A DNA stretch of 64,000 nucleotides from Macrosoma leucophasiata (taxonomy: Eukaryota; Arthropoda; Insecta; Lepidoptera; Hedylidae). Within the stretch, counting starts at the first letter, position 1; the number at the start of each line of letters is the position of its first letter. The notes under the pieces are model-generated. The model saw only the letters and a list, made by a program, of their open reading frames with translations. It made no database searches and was not told where the DNA came from. A program made the translations under genes and the position numbers. Below are positions 1 through 12,939 of this stretch, in pieces. The stretch spans positions 16,475,501-16,539,500 of the forward strand of contig JAWQUS010000008.1 of assembly GCA_036365455.1 (NCBI GenBank), read 5' to 3'.

Positions 1-807
1 GATTGAATTTTTGATGACGTTTTATTTTTTATTAATGCTGTCGCACGGTATGTCGAACAGGATATACATCAAGATATCGATCATGCAAATCTAACCGTAA
101 GTACTAGATTTCTTACTGTGCTGCTTCTATGCTTGCATAAATGTAAAATGTTTTCTAGTTCTCGGTAGATAAGAGCACTGGCTTCATTTTACCTTAATTT
201 TTTGAGATGTGCCACTTCAATTCTAAAGGTGCGATATGTTAGAAGATCACCAGCAGCATGCTCGCTTTGTTGGCCACTACCGTTACATAAAAAAAGATAC
301 TTTTTCTTTTTTAAGTATCTATCGCTTTTATATCTCAAATAAATACATGCTAAATGTTAAAGAAAACCGACCCATATATTTTTAATGTTAAAGGTTAAAT
401 ATTCTATGTAGATAGGTACCTACTGGTAAGATGAATATACTTATACCAACCACAGGAGGTTTGTCTTGAGAAATAGCCCATCGTATTTCGGTCATGCCGT
501 TGACTGGACTGATCATGTAAATGGAAATCAATCAAGTTGATTGGCAGAGAGGCAAATAGCTTGTTTAGCTTTCATATTGACATTGTACACACCACACGGT
601 GAAATTTTATAGATTGTTTTCCCTCAGCAAAATGATTTTATCTTAGTACCTACCTAGTATAATCGATCTATAATATTCTTTTAGTCAGCAAGGCTATTTA
701 GCTCTAAATATTGATGAATATTTACCGCTTATAAACTTTACTTGCAGGCAATTCATTCTAAATATGATACACTGATGATACGACCCTACTCATTTATGAT
801 CGTGAAG
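1..807. other. Upstream flank with no gene seen
   Basis: AT-rich DNA with frequent stops in all frames. I recognise no exon, RNA gene or clear repeat before the inverted-repeat element at 808. It is either an upstream intron or the 5' flank of the adenylyl cyclase gene. Confidence 0.4.
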
Positions 808-1261
808 CATAGAGCAACACGGGCCACCGGCCGCGCGGACCGCAGGGGAGTACCCATATGCAGGCTTTCCCCTCTGTCAAAGTACACGCACAAGTGTTCT
901 TATTCCTGTCGCCTAGATGTTTAAGGCTCCTTTCATTCTGCAGCCTGTCGCCGGTCGCGCGTGGCGATACCGGCCACACCCAGTATAAAAACGCTACCGG
1001 CAAGCACGCGGCACAATGAAAGCCACTATGGAGCTTCATACAAATTGCACCGGACGCGAGCGTACGCGACCGGCGACACGCTGCAGAATGAAAGTAGCCT
1101 CAATGTGTGTGAACTTTTTTATGTATTCAGTTAAAGTCAAGGTCAGAATTTTGTAACAATAGACGATTTTTGTAATATAGGTGTCACACGTATATCCGGT
1201 TATAAACGCTATGGCTACTTTCCTCCGGTCCGCCGTGGTCGGTGGCCCGTGTTGCTCTATG
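808..1261. mobile_element. Non-autonomous inverted-repeat DNA transposon (hAT- or P-like, 8-bp TSD)
   Basis: The ends are inverted copies: CATAGAGCAACACGGGCC at 808, with a perfect 22-base match at 1240-1261 and weaker pairing to about 45 bases. Flanks TCGTGAAG (800-807) and TCGTCAAG (1262-1269) match at 7 of 8 positions, which is an 8-bp target duplication typical of hAT and P elements. It is 454 bp long with no transposase. A second inverted repeat (925-959 / 1065-1099) sits inside it. Confidence 0.75.
925..1099. repeat. Inner inverted repeat nested in the 808-1261 element
   Basis: The arm at 925-959 (GGCTCCTTTCATTCTGCAG...) pairs with 1065-1099 (...CTGCAGAATGAAAGTAGCC). The arms are about 35 bases with a few mismatches, and the interior is GC-rich. 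It could be a second, smaller element nested in the first, or subterminal structure of the outer one. Confidence 0.6.
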
Positions 1262-1329
1262 TCGTCAAGACGAGGTAGGCCGCTAATAATTTAATATTCT
1301 TTTATCTTCCTAGATACGAGTATAATGTA

Positions 1330-1617
1330 TTTTTTTATGTAATGTATGTGGCAAACGAGTATGCAGTTCACATTGATGTTAAGTGATGACTGCAGCCTAT
1401 AGAAACCCATACAAAGTCAAAGGTCAAAGTGCAGATGCGTTACCACTCCTGAGGCCTAAGGTGTTACGCCTCTGTGCCGGAAATTACAGGGCCGTACATT
1501 ACCACCTGGCCGGAACGCGATAGTGCTGAACACTGCCATTTAGCGGCAAGTATATTAGGTAATGCGGTGGTGCCTACGCCCGCGAGCTCCGTCACTGGAG
1601 CTCTACCACCAGTAATA
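1330..1617 (-). mobile_element. A-tailed retroposon (ACTGGTGGTAG family), full-length copy
   Basis: Read on the minus strand it begins TACTGGTGGTAGAGCTCCAG and ends TTTGCCAC...CATTACATAAAAAAA. About 285 bp and non-coding. Related copies lie at 14320, 14812, 15268, 22513, 40673, 49661, 50101, 51375 and 52358. The head resembles the 3' region of Bombyx L1Bm-type LINEs as I remember it, so it may be a LINE 3' end or a SINE. Confidence 0.8.
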
Positions 1618-1875
1618 TTCCTATAACTATTCCTTCTTTTGTTCTATGTTAAGTGCTGGTTGGGCTTCTATGTGCCAACTTTCACATAAAATATACCTGC
1701 AACCCACAGACCAATCAGATGCTGCAACCATAGATTTATTATATCAAGTTGATTGGCAGCATATACGAGTACTACCTGCAACATAGGCACCAACTGTCAC
1801 ATTTCTGGTAGGTAATAATTGAGACAATAATATTTTATGGACTTATACCTACTTACATATTTTTTTGTTAATCTG

Positions 1876-1938
1876 TCCTGAATGTGAAAAATTAAATAAA
1901 TAAAAGTATTTTACTTATTTAATTTCTCACATTCAGGA
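1876..1938. repeat. Hairpin, 24-bp arms
   Basis: The arm at 1876-1899 (TCCTGAATGTGAAAAATTAA...) pairs with 1915-1938 with one mismatch, around a 15-base loop. Probably a small MITE relic. Confidence 0.6.
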
Positions 1939-2079
1939 TTGTTTCTGTTTAAAAAAAATACTGTTGCACTTGCCTGTGTAATTAAAAATTCTGACTTCAT
2001 CTATACAAATAAATAAAATTCGAGCGTCTGTTTGTAATATTAAAATAACCGCTTTATACTAAATGCATATGTATGTATA

Positions 2080-2470
2080 CACGATACATATACCAAAGCA
2101 TCATTTCTTACAATTTTTGTCTGTCTGTCTGTTTGGCGGGGCTAATCTTGGGAACGGCTGGACCGATTTCGACGGGACTTTCACTGGCAGATAGCTGATG
2201 TGACAAGGAGTGACTTAGGCTACTTTAATCTCCATACATCCATACCTACATACAAATAAGTAGAATTGGAGTGTATTAGACTTTTACGGGACTTCCACGG
2301 GTAGGTAGCTGATGTAATAAGGAGTAACTTAGGCTACTTTTATCTCCATACATCCATACATACATACATACCTACATACAAATAAGTAGAATTTGAGTGT
2401 CTCCGATTTTGACGAGACTTTCACTGGCATATAGCTGATGTGATAAGGAGTAACTTAGGCTACTTTGATA
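2080..2470 (+). repeat. Interspersed repeat with internal tandem units
   Basis: The sequence GGGACTTTCACTGGCAGATA...AAGGAGTAACTTAGGCTACT appears three times (around 2175, 2290 and 2415), joined by CATACATCCATACATAC runs. A related stretch in the opposite orientation is at 15116-15250. It abuts the palindrome at 2465-2557, and the same pairing recurs at 15029. Confidence 0.65.
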
Positions 2471-2557
2471 CTAGCTGCGCCCGCGACTTCGTCCGGGTAG
2501 ATACTGAACAATCAATATTTTTTCTCACGTGGACGAAGTCGCGGGCACAGCTAGTTT
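2465..2557. mobile_element. Palindromic mini-element CTAGCTG(T/C)GCCCGCGACTTCG
   Basis: The left arm starts ACTAGCTGCGCCCGCGACTT and the right arm ends CGCGGGCACAGCTAGT. Each arm is about 28 bases around an AT-rich loop. The same palindrome occurs at 15029-15112 and 48631-48716, and single arms occur near 16480 and 46950. This is a very common lepidopteran repeat. Confidence 0.7.
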
Positions 2558-3089
2558 ATTAATAATACTAAATCTGACTTGATTTATAAATTACCATCTA
2601 CACAGCGGGGTACCACAGGTGGTACCATATCCAGTTAGTTAGCCATACATTTTTCTTTTCATAAAAAGGTAACATGAGTCAAACCTTTATATGTACAAAT
2701 ATTTTATTTTATCTGCATTTTGAAGACCATCCAAGAAGTTATAGAGAAGGGTTGTCATTGCAAACAAATCTTTGGTTTTTGTCGTGTCAAATGTTTATTT
2801 TACATGAAAATAGATAGTTGGGAATTAAATATTTCCGGAATTATGTACCGTTGAAGGTTACATTACGAATGTTGAAACTTGTTTACTCGTTGTATATTGT
2901 CATGTTAAGTAAAGTGAATCTACTAAGATACACTACTACCGGCCCTACCGGTATAGAAAAAAAATGTTAGTAATGAAATAATGGCTAATACTGACCAACC
3001 GACAGGTAATAAACATGTGAGTATGATAGTATAAATTTGTCATACAACACATAATATATTATCAATCGCTTCGTTGCCGCAGAGTTACA

Positions 3090-3310
3090 ATCGTGACGCG
3101 AATCCATTAGAGCGGTAGTGAAACAACAAAGCGGGGGATCAGCGGCAGCAGCGTCTCACGACAAAACTACCGCTAATCAGCAAATCAGCCTGCCAAGCGT
3201 GGCGATTATGGCATCTTCTCCCCTAATGACGTCTGACAACACTGTTGTGGCCATCATTGGGGAAGGCTTTGTCCAGCAGTGGACGTCTTTCAACTGGAGA
3301 TGATGATGAT
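3090..3310 (+). mobile_element. LINE 3' tail (QQWTS / TGATGATGATG type)
   Basis: It ends GTCCAGCAGTGGACGTCTTT...GATGATGATGATT, a familiar lepidopteran RTE-like 3' end whose last codons read QQWTS. A diverged copy is at 13600-13865, so this open stretch is not a cyclase exon. Confidence 0.65.
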
Positions 3311-3396
3311 TCGACCTCATTTTAAGCAAGCACAGTCTTACACATTTCCTTTATATTTTTTCTCAGTTTCTCAGTAATATTTTTCTTTTGTTACAG

Positions 3397-3493
3397 CCTG
3401 AGTCAGAGGGCGGTGCTCAAACACAATCACCAGCACTACCCCTGTGTCCTGCGGGTAAACCAAATGTCGACGCTCAACCATTACTCAATGAAG
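3397..3493 (+). CDS. Adenylyl cyclase, N-terminal coding exon (exon 1 in this window)
   Basis: This exon is 97 bases long, with a pyrimidine-rich acceptor ending TTACAG and a donor AAG|GTAAGG. Read from its first base it is fully open for 32 codons plus one base, so the downstream intron is phase 1. The peptide is polar and rich in Pro, Gln and Glu (starts PESEGGAQTQSP, ends QPLLNE). That suits the poorly conserved cytoplasmic tail in front of an adenylyl cyclase membrane domain. The leftover G joins AA of the exon at 32016 to give Glu, keeping the frame open. No start codon is assigned, and the true first exon is probably upstream of the window. Assignment to the cyclase rests on phase, strand and splice quality rather than on a family motif. 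Confidence 0.65.
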
Positions 3494-5884
3494 GTAAGGG
3501 CCATGGCAATTATCTCTTATCTATCAAATATTTGTGAAGGAAAATGTTATATACTTCACGATATACGGTGATCTTTCCATATTTTCAAATTGGCCAATAA
3601 ACTTTCATTGTTGCGTTCGCAGTGAAAAATCAGCCAAATACTGAATTTTAATTCAATTTAAAGTTCATTAGTTCTTATGAGTGGTAGAGTGTGTAAAGTT
3701 TTGTTTGTCGATTTAATGTACTTCAAAAGCATTATTATTGAAAAGAACTAGCGTTCTGCCCTTCTCCTGCGTTTGTTTGCTATTAAACTGAAATACGAGT
3801 AATATTCATTGTTGTGATAATAACTACACTGCTGTATAATCCTCATTTGTGATTAATTAGTGCCTGTTGTTTTTGTACGTATCCCAAAATAAATGTTATT
3901 TTTTGCAGGCAATGTTTTTATTCGCTAATTGTATTCCGTAAAAATACTCTCTTTTTATATTTAAAATCTTTTAGACCTTTGTTTATTTTATACTGACTTG
4001 TTATTCTCTTCGAGGTATTGGGAAACTTGACTAGGCTGGGAGGGCTGTAACTTGACTGTCAAGCTCAACCAGTGAATTGAATTGAAAATCAACACAACCG
4101 CTGACGTGGCCTCTTTTTTGACAAAGATATAATAATATGCTTAGCTACCGACGTAACATGTTCCTTTTTCGTATCTTCACTGTCGTAAGATTAAGTGCCG
4201 TGCCTATAATATACAGTCGGTAAAACTCTGGCGTTATTAACTGTGATTGAATGACTGACTGACAGATAACGCACCGCTGAACCGCTGAAATTACTATCTT
4301 AAGAGAGCTGAAATTTGGTATTCTTTAGAGAATGTAGGAAGCATTTATAAGTAGAGGCTCCAGAAAATTCCAAATTTCCTATGTGAACGGGAATTAAGAC
4401 AATACAAAGTCGCTTGCAGATTAGTGTCTTACATATAACAAATTATTTGCTATTGCATAATTTTATTAATTAAGCACACATGACTTATCAAATGTCCTCT
4501 TACCTGAAAACTGTACGAGATCACACAAATCTAATATCCGATATCTTCATTTAGATTGCATGATCGCGTTTGGCATAATTGTTGAGATACCTAATAATTA
4601 TGCCGTTGGCGTGATCAGGATGTTGTTTATGTAGGTATGCTAGAGAATGGTGTAATCGAGAAACGGCTTCTTATAATATTATATTAAGGGTATAGCGACA
4701 TCTTAATTACATTGAATATACTGCAAAATGTATCATATCCAATGTTTACTATAAAATACCTCATTCAAATAAACTAGTTTTCGGATATATCTCGCGTATA
4801 TTAAACTAAAATGACTATTTAAAATCGAACCTAACGTTTCGGTCGCTTTTCGGCTTCCGTGGTCTCGGGCAGACTGAGGTGACATTAGTCTGACAGCAGT
4901 TTGAAAAATTATTACGTGAGCTACCTCCATCTATTTCTCTCCATTGAAATTTGGATGGTTTTTAATCTCAATCTCAATACCCACGCGAACCATTCTTAGA
5001 ATTGGTCTGTGTTCTGTAGCGAGTATTAGAGTTTTGTCAAACCGAATATAATGAGTTGGTTTGTCCACTATGTGATCACAGACTGCAGACCGCCCAGCTC
5101 TACGGTTTTTGACATCAGCAATATGTTCTAAATTTCTGGTATAAAATAGCTGTCAATGGATGACACTCGGAAGTGGGGTGTTGGTAGCTTAGTCGGTAAA
5201 GCACATTTGTACATTTTAGGCACTGGATCGCTTAAATTTATAATAAGACCCAACAAGTGGCAATTCCATCTTTTTCGATCACAAGATCAAATCGTTTAAT
5301 AAAAAAAAGACTACGTATACCGAGAATTCAATTGCTTATGCGTTGATTAAATGCGATATACAAATATAATGTTCTTTTCTAAATTCTAATGTAATTCTAA
5401 ACTGACGATGAAGTTCAGGATTGAAATAGCAAGAGAAATGGAATGGTGAAAACAAAAACAGTTTCAAAATTTCATAATATTTCAGCAGAATCGAAGCGAA
5501 GCTTTAAATTTGTTGTTTGATTTGTATAGACAATGGTTATTTCGTGTACAAAGCGAAGTTTCACAAACGTTTGGCAAATAGAAACAAACAGGTTTCTGTA
5601 CGCTGTTGATCTGTGGATTAGAAATGCATATATGCATTCATGTTGAACGGAAAAATTGATCGTTTTTCATAAGACAAACTTTTTCACATTTGGTCCGTCA
5701 GGATTAAAGTTTAAACAACATTGTAGAGGCTTATAAAAGGTAAATATAAATGGCAATAAATCTTCGGTAAAATAGAAAGGAAAAAATGGTTTTGGTCAGA
5801 ACCTAAACCTACCTACTGCTGTACCAATAGTTAACAGTAATAATTATAATATATGAATAAATGCTAGAGAATGAGTCACAATGA

Positions 5885-6085
5885 ATTGAGGTAGATCTAT
5901 CATCACTGACAGGACGATTATAGCCAATAGGCCTGATATAGTGGTGGTAGATCGATCAGAGGGCTGTGCAATGATTGTCGATTGTCGATATTACCATCCC
6001 TCATGATGGTCTCAATCTCGTGAAGGTTGTAAAAGATAAACAAATAAAATACCTTGACTTAGCCCATGTAGGTACTATCATTCTA
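5885..6085 (+). pseudogene. LINE ORF2 C-terminal fragment, same family as 26470-27110
   Basis: The bases match 26705-26870 with frameshifts and encode remnants of SDRTIxANxPDIVVVDR...FDI.. and VKDKQIKYLDLAH. The family is a non-LTR retrotransposon whose C terminus contains KQIKYLDL. Short, broken copy. Confidence 0.65.
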
Positions 6086-6287
6086 TTATACGGATAAGGA
6101 GACAGTAAAGTTAAGTACCTATTACTTTGCTCATTTGTATTATTTATGCTTCGCTAATTTGTATTATTTTCCCTAGTGTATTTACAGTTTTATTTAAATC
6201 TCAATACACTTAGGTATCCATAATTTAAATATTGGAGATAAAACTATTAATATTCGTTATCACACATTTTTAAAATAGCTACACTTA

Positions 6288-6645
6288 GTAATGGCAACCC
6301 ATTATACGTCCCACTGCTGGGCACGAGTCTCTCTCATTTTTGGGGGGAGGCCTGGAGCTTACCCCACCACGCTGCTCCAATGCGGATTGGTGGAGGTGGG
6401 TAGGTTAGTGGCTCAACCCGCTGTCGGATGTTTTCAAACCGCCCATAAGGCCACCGACAAAGGTTTAACGACTGCTATCTATCGATAGCAACCGGGACCG
6501 ACGGCTTAACGTGCCCTCCGAAGCACGGAAACGCGCATTTAATTTGCCACTAGCGGTTACCCATCACACTACCCGACCGCGCCTGTAGTGCTTAACTGAG
6601 TAGATCGCTTATGGTCTACACCAGCCGCCGGGCCATGCGCGCTTC
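6288..6645 (-). mobile_element. 5S-rRNA-related SINE, copy 1
   Basis: The 358-bp insert is flanked by perfect 11-bp target duplications AGCTACACTTA (6277-6287 and 6646-6656). Read on the minus strand it starts GAAGCGCGCATGGCC, carries a 5S-rRNA-like internal promoter block (GTTAAGCA...GGGCGCGGTcGGGTAGTGTGATGGGT) and ends in a short ATTA-type tail. The lack of coding capacity and the TSDs show LINE-driven retroposition. Confidence 0.85.
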
Positions 6646-7037
6646 AGCTACACTTAATAAATATTAATATTGAATAAAAGGGTTGTCACATTACAGATAC
6701 GTTTATTAAGCAAATTACAAACTTTCCTCAATGAACCTTACTAACACGCGTATAAATTTACAAGAAATCTTTGTTCCTGTAAGACTTTAGACTGTGCTAA
6801 GACCCTCAGTTATGGTCTTCGTAAGGTCTAATGTCTTCCGTCATCCTTATTTTGCCGTTGAAATTCTACTAGGTATCAGAGTAAATAACATTCTATCACA
6901 GCCCTAATCTATTCTGAAAAAAAAACACATTTGTGTCAGCTAAATATGATATAACTAGCGGCCCGCCCCGGCTTCCCTCTACCCTCTCCTATTCATCTTA
7001 GCGTGATGATCATACATAGATATAGCCTAAAGTCTTC

Positions 7038-7420
7038 CTCGATATCTTTTATAGTTTAGGCAGCGTACGCAAAATAAGTAACTTTTCTGGTTGATTTTTT
7101 ACACCATGTGTCTGAAAAACCCAAATATCTTACGGAACCCTATTTTTTTCAAAATAAAATATAGCCTATGTTACCCGTGGATAATGTAGCTTTTGAATAG
7201 TGAAATAAACTATAAAAGATATTCCTTGATATCTTATAGAGTTAAGGCAGTGTACGAAAAATAAGTAACTTTTCTGGTTGATTTTTTACACCTTGTGTCT
7301 GAAAAACCCAAAATCTTACGGAACCCTATTTTTTTTTTTCAGCCTATGTTACCCGCGGATAATGTAGCTTTCGAATAGTGAAAGAATTTTTAAAATCGGT
7401 ACCCTAGTTATTGAGCCTAT
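7038..7420 (+). repeat. Tandem pair of a ~190-bp repeat ending in (ACAA)n
   Basis: Two successive units share AATAAGTAACTTTTCTGGTT and GCCTATGTTACCCG.GGATAA (about 7075-7200 and 7258-7380). The second runs into CATTACAAACAAACAAACAA, a LINE-like 3' end. Confidence 0.7.
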
Positions 7421-7929
7421 TCATTACAAACAAACAAACAAAAAAATATTACCTCTTTATAATATTAGCTTAGATAATGAGCCAATTATCTACTGAAGAT
7501 ATTGGTACATTGAAAATAGGTAAGTATTGTGTTGCTAAATAAATAAATAAGATATTGATAATTAAATGGATTGGAATACTTGTCTGATCCCTTGTAGAAT
7601 ATTAAGTGTTAATCTAAAGCTTGCCTTTGTTTTTGTCATATGGCGTAGTTAATTTATTTTCATACAAGATTTTCAATCCTTTGTGCACTGAATTAAGTCC
7701 AGCGCAAACAAAATACTGTTTTTACTGGATTGCCCTAGAGAATTTTCTGAAGTCACTTGTATCAGCGCGCATATTCTACTTAACACGGCAAGTCAGTTTT
7801 TATTTGTAATTTTTATGATGTCTTAATGTATAGGTACTACTCTTCAGTGCGAGGGCACGGTTTCGATCCTTAAGAAGAAATAAACTATATTCTTTGCCCA
7901 ATGATTTTTTTTTATTTGGTATTTACAAT

Positions 7930-8400
7930 AGGTATTTTAAAAACCGTCCTCAGACAAAAAATCTACGCCTTTGAAATGTGGTGCTGGCGCTATGTTGAGG
8001 ATACCACGGACAGACAAAATAAAAAATGGAAATTTCTCAGCGTCTATCTACAACTTGTTTGCAACGTATACTGCGATACTTTGGCCACATTGCTCGCTTG
8101 GATGATAAAATCAAAGATATTAGGTTCTTATATCTTTGGATAAAAAGTTGGAACGCCTATTTTGTATATCAATGCGCCTAATAGTTACCTACTTGCAAAG
8201 TGGAGGGAAAGAGACCCAGAGGCCGCAGTCCCAAAAGCTGGGCGGATCAGACATCACAGGAGCTGGAGATACCACTTAGTGCTGCATTACACCGATTTAC
8301 ACCTAGCGACGGAACAAAACCGATGGAGACAGCTCGTTGACAAAATCAAAAGGAGCCACGATCCTCAGCACTGAGGAGTACAACTAGAAAGAGAAGAGAG
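7930..8400 (+). pseudogene. Decayed LINE ORF2 C terminus (YFGHIAR type)
   Basis: Shifting frames give EMWCWR, then QRILRYFGHIARLDD, then VEGKRPRGRSPKSWADQ, then NRWRQLVDKIKR and SHDPQH. This is the usual order at the end of RTE/CR1-like LINE polymerases. Several frameshifts make it non-functional. Confidence 0.75.
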
Positions 8401-9869
8401 TAGGTACCAACCAAAATGAGGCTCGCGAGTCTCACAACCCATTGTATCTTCACGTCTTGTTCCTTGTATGATAGGCAGGCGGGGTTGTGCAGCGCCAATC
8501 TCTCACCTTTTAACTCCGCCCTTTTCTACAGTCATAAATCTCTTCATACAGGCACGCAGATTTCTAAGACTCTGAAGCCTTTGATTTGATTATTTGGTCA
8601 AGGTAAATCTTGGATAGTTTTAGTTTTCCAGGGCCCCTGCAATGATTGCATCCATACATATTATACTTCATTGTTTTGTTCCACGCTCGACTCGATACGA
8701 CGTTTTGAACCATAGGAGTGAGCATATTTTAAGTGGAATATAGCTATGTCGGCCTGCTCTTTGCACTATAGTCTTAAATATATTTAAATACAAGTCTAAG
8801 GTAAAGTAAATTTAAATTGAAAAAAATATTGTCACATCCCAATTATGTAATTTTTTTGGAAAATAAAAAACAAAGTGTTTTAATATGGCTACTAATAGAT
8901 TATTATGATGTGGATATATAGCAGTTCCAATATTATTACATAATATACACGTTTCTTACTGGCGACCTTCTTTTTTTGAAGTTGGTTAATATAAAAATCT
9001 TATCAGATAGAAGAATTAAGTGCTTTAGGTGTCGCAGTCAATTCAAATGAGAAATATAAAAGAAAATATTTGAATTGCTAATTGAAATGGGTGCCTGAGA
9101 AACGGTTCTTTTTAACGTAAAAGTTATCTGCTGAAAATATTTGGTCTCAACACGTATTTTATGAAAGCCATCCAAAATGGAACTTGTATCGGCTTACGCA
9201 AATTTGGAATCCGAAGTGCTTTTATAAATAGTATACTAGTGATCTTTTACGAACTACTTGTTAGTTAAATTTGCTTATATCTTCTATCACTACGCACTGT
9301 CATGATTTACCCATCTCGATACCATCAAACCTATATCCCTCCAAAAAAATAAGACAATTTTAGAGATTTCTTATTGTTCTCGGTCCCGATCGGGTATATT
9401 GCGGCTTTAGGGATTAATACGTGAAACAAAAACTTAGGAGCTATTTTCCGAAAGTTGCGCTGATGTAGGAGTATAAAATATGGCACACTTATCCTATATG
9501 TAGAAGAATTGCAAAAAGCAAAAATTTATAATAAAATCTATAATAATGGTAACATTAAATCAATAAATAAAACATTACACACACTGCCATGCATAAGACA
9601 ATACAATAAATGACATTTACATTGTTAATATCAAAATGTCAAACATAACTAAGTACCTGTGCTGTGTACCAGCCTGTGGAAAAACGGTTTTACCATAGGG
9701 GTTCGTTAAAGAATTCAAACTTAGTTAAACTTTATGGATATGTACTGCAATCGAATTTCAACCATTAGACGATCACTAGTTCATATATCTAAATCAGGCT
9801 TGCTATACTGCGTTGAAGTGCTATGAGCGCGTTACATTATCGCCTCGTCACACCCTGTTGTCTCTTACG

Positions 9870-10150
9870 GCAACAACTCGGCTGGTTCGGGCATATAGAA
9901 AGAATGTCGAATGAGCGAATGACTAAACAGACATACAATGTGAATGTGAATGGTTGCAGAGACCCAGGAAGACTCTGCAGTCTTCCTTCAGTGACTCTGT
10001 CGAGTTCTGTCTGATGGTGCAGTCAAACGTCTTAGGAATCGGCGTGCATGATGAAGGTAGATGAGGCACGAGAGGTATGTCAGGACCGGAATATCTGGCG
10101 CTCTACACTCTCTGCCTACCCCGTTAGGGACCTGGCGAGAAGACACATTT
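9870..10150 (+). pseudogene. LINE ORF2 3' fragment (WFGHIERM family)
   Basis: It encodes LGWFGHIERMSNERMTKQTY and VNVNGC, then frameshifted matches ending with a Lys-rich stretch and the tail ...CCTACCCCGTTAGGGACCTG. It belongs to the same family as 22850, 27160, 30940 and 40545-42356. Confidence 0.75.
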
Positions 10151-12939
10151 AATACTTTTGTAACTTTAAGCATTTCATACACATTATACACATATTTAAT
10201 TGAAATGAATATCTTAGACGTTTGAGCGAGAAATCGTGGGCATGAAAATAAATTTAATTCAAACGCGTTTCTCACACTGACGATGATTTCTCACCCACCT
10301 GATGTTTTGCGTGCGGCAACGGCGTCAACATTAATTTATAGTATGGCAGAACCTCGTTTGCCGGGTCAGCTTTAATATGATTCCTAAAAGCCTGACGCGC
10401 CTAAGGTTTACTTTGTTTTCAATGCAACTAGGTTAATTTAGGTGACAGTTCAACTTAGTCTAAAGTTGTATATCTATTGTTTATAATAAAGCTTTTTTAA
10501 TAAAAATTGCTTGAATACGTGGATGGAATAGGAAAAAACTTTGCTCGTAACTTCAAATGTGTGTTGTACATATTTGAGATGTACAAATATCATTCTACTT
10601 GGTTTGACTTCCAAACTTATTGTCTTGTTTGTAGATGCTGAAATAGCCCGGAGTCACGTTGGCCTACAAAGGGTATTGTAGCTTTGTCCTTTTGAAACAT
10701 TTCAGTTTGATGTACTTACTAATACGACCCTGCTTGGGATTGTGAGATTCGGCTGTGAGAGCTTAAAATTAGCGAGAGGTCTTGTCTGAATTTTAAGTGA
10801 TATCAAAGTAGATTACCAAATCTTTATTCAAAATAATAAAATGAATCTAACAGTGCGAATTTTCTTAGAGCAAGGGAACAGAAGTATAAATAATATTTTG
10901 AGAAATAAACTACCAGCCAAGTCTAATGCCACGTCCATCTGATCTGGCAAAACACAAGAAAATCGATTGAATTGTGATGTTAAAGGGCTAAAATAATGCA
11001 ATTATATTATAATCGATTTTTAAATTCCAAATATCTGAACAAGAAACCATGAAATACAATATAATTTTATTGGTGGTAGAGTTCCACCATTATTTGCGAC
11101 AGGGTTTGATTGCTTTTACCTAAATCATTGCAATATGATACAGGCTGTCAGAAATCGAGACATGTAATATTGTGACATAACTTTAACTTTGTAATGATTT
11201 TTACTAACACTAGGTTAAGTCACTACTAACACAATTGTAATTGTAATCACATAATGTTGTATAATTTTATTCAGTTTGTATGATCCAAGTTGATTGAAAA
11301 TAAATAAATAATAATAATTAACACCACCACCATCGCCACAATGATATCTGTCGTTGGGTCCCTAAAAAGTAGGCAGTTCTACGAATAGTAGAACTATTAT
11401 TATTCTCTATCTTGTTACTACGAATTTCTATTTGACTGCGTAAAAACGGCCATTTTGGTCGGTGATGAGAGGCCATAATCAACGTTCCCCTTCTAATCCC
11501 ACCGCGCACGCAATTACAGCGCCTTAATCCGCGCCTCAGTGTCTCAGAGCCAGACGACGAGCATTTTCACACGTTACCAGCACCTTTACTTACCCAGCAA
11601 CTAAAATTATAATAATATCTCGTAATCAGTTGCTTCTGTGGGTAATCTGCGATGTAGGTAAAATTCATCTCGATCCGATCCTCTTATTTACTACGACGTA
11701 TTTGTCGCACCCTTGGTTGTTTGTAGTGTATATTGAACAACGGTTTTATCCAAATATACATTGTTTCCTTTATCTGTATCCGACACTAGGAGGGAATAGA
11801 AAGCTTCCAATTCTATTGGATACCTTCGTATAAACATGGCGACGTATTTGTTAGCAAACACTGATTTTCCGTAACAATAAGATGTTAGGATATCGACGGT
11901 CTGATTAAAAAAATATATATTTTCATGCCTCAAGGGATGGTTAGGGGTAAATGCATGCGTGCACGAACATATGATTGACGAGTTACTTTTTTTAGAGTTA
12001 CAGAAGTTACAGAATACACATAGATAGATATATACAGATCGTCTTCTAGAATCAATAGAACAAAATATAGACCAAATTATTCTGAGATTATCATGTAGCC
12101 TTTATAATTTAGGCTACCCCTTAATACCTCGATACCTACAAGGAAGCCACTCGAGCGCGTCAGATTAAGTACATGAAGGATAGCTTGTACCCTGGTGAGT
12201 GTCTCTACCAAATTTTTGAAGAACTACCAATAAGTCATATTCCAGAAGCATTTCATCCCAAAACATATAAGTAATTACTCATTGTGTGCCTTCACTTGTG
12301 TGGCCGGTCGTGCACTAGCATGCACAACCCCACCCTCCATAATTTGTTGCTGAACAAAAAATTATTATGTTTGTAATTATCTACTGTGGTAGCTCGAGAG
12401 CATGACTAATACATTTTATCTTTTTGTTTGTCTAATTTGGCGATTTATTTTGATTGATATAAAGCTTGTGAGCAGATTTTCCTTAACATTTTATATACTA
12501 ACTCAAGATATCGTTCACATAATTAATACTATAAAAATGGTGATTGAGTGGGTCTTTTTCACTAGCGTCTATGAGGCCATCGACAAAACCACAGATATTC
12601 GTGTCAAGTCGTGTGACAACATTCGACCCGGACATCCGTTTACCCTACGTCAGCCTGTCACAGCCTGTCTCGCCTGTCGCGGCCGAGTAATGTTCCGGTC
12701 GGCGATTGACGTTAGGAAATGGCACATGTTTTTGTTACGATGAAGATGACTGGTAAGCTAGAGTTTAACTGCTTCGAACTAGCGGCCACCACGGCTTTGA
12801 ATAGATGAACGTTAATCATAAAGCAACGACCACATACAGAGAAATTGAACGTCTACTGACACTTCAATTCAAACCATCAACATTACCATGGGCATTTTCG
12901 GAAGATTTTCTATCGTGACAATTATAACAACGATTATTT

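Noticed and set aside
3118..3303. Open frame just upstream of the first cyclase exon, as an exon
   Set aside because: It is the 3' tail of a LINE, with a related copy at 13600-13865, and lacks splice sites.
5180..5260. tRNA gene at GGTAGCTTAGTCGGTAAAGC
   Set aside because: Only an A-box-like half is present; no B box or stems.
12402..12743. 113-codon plus-strand frame as a gene
   Set aside because: No domain, no exon-like borders and a composition shift halfway suggesting two unrelated pieces.
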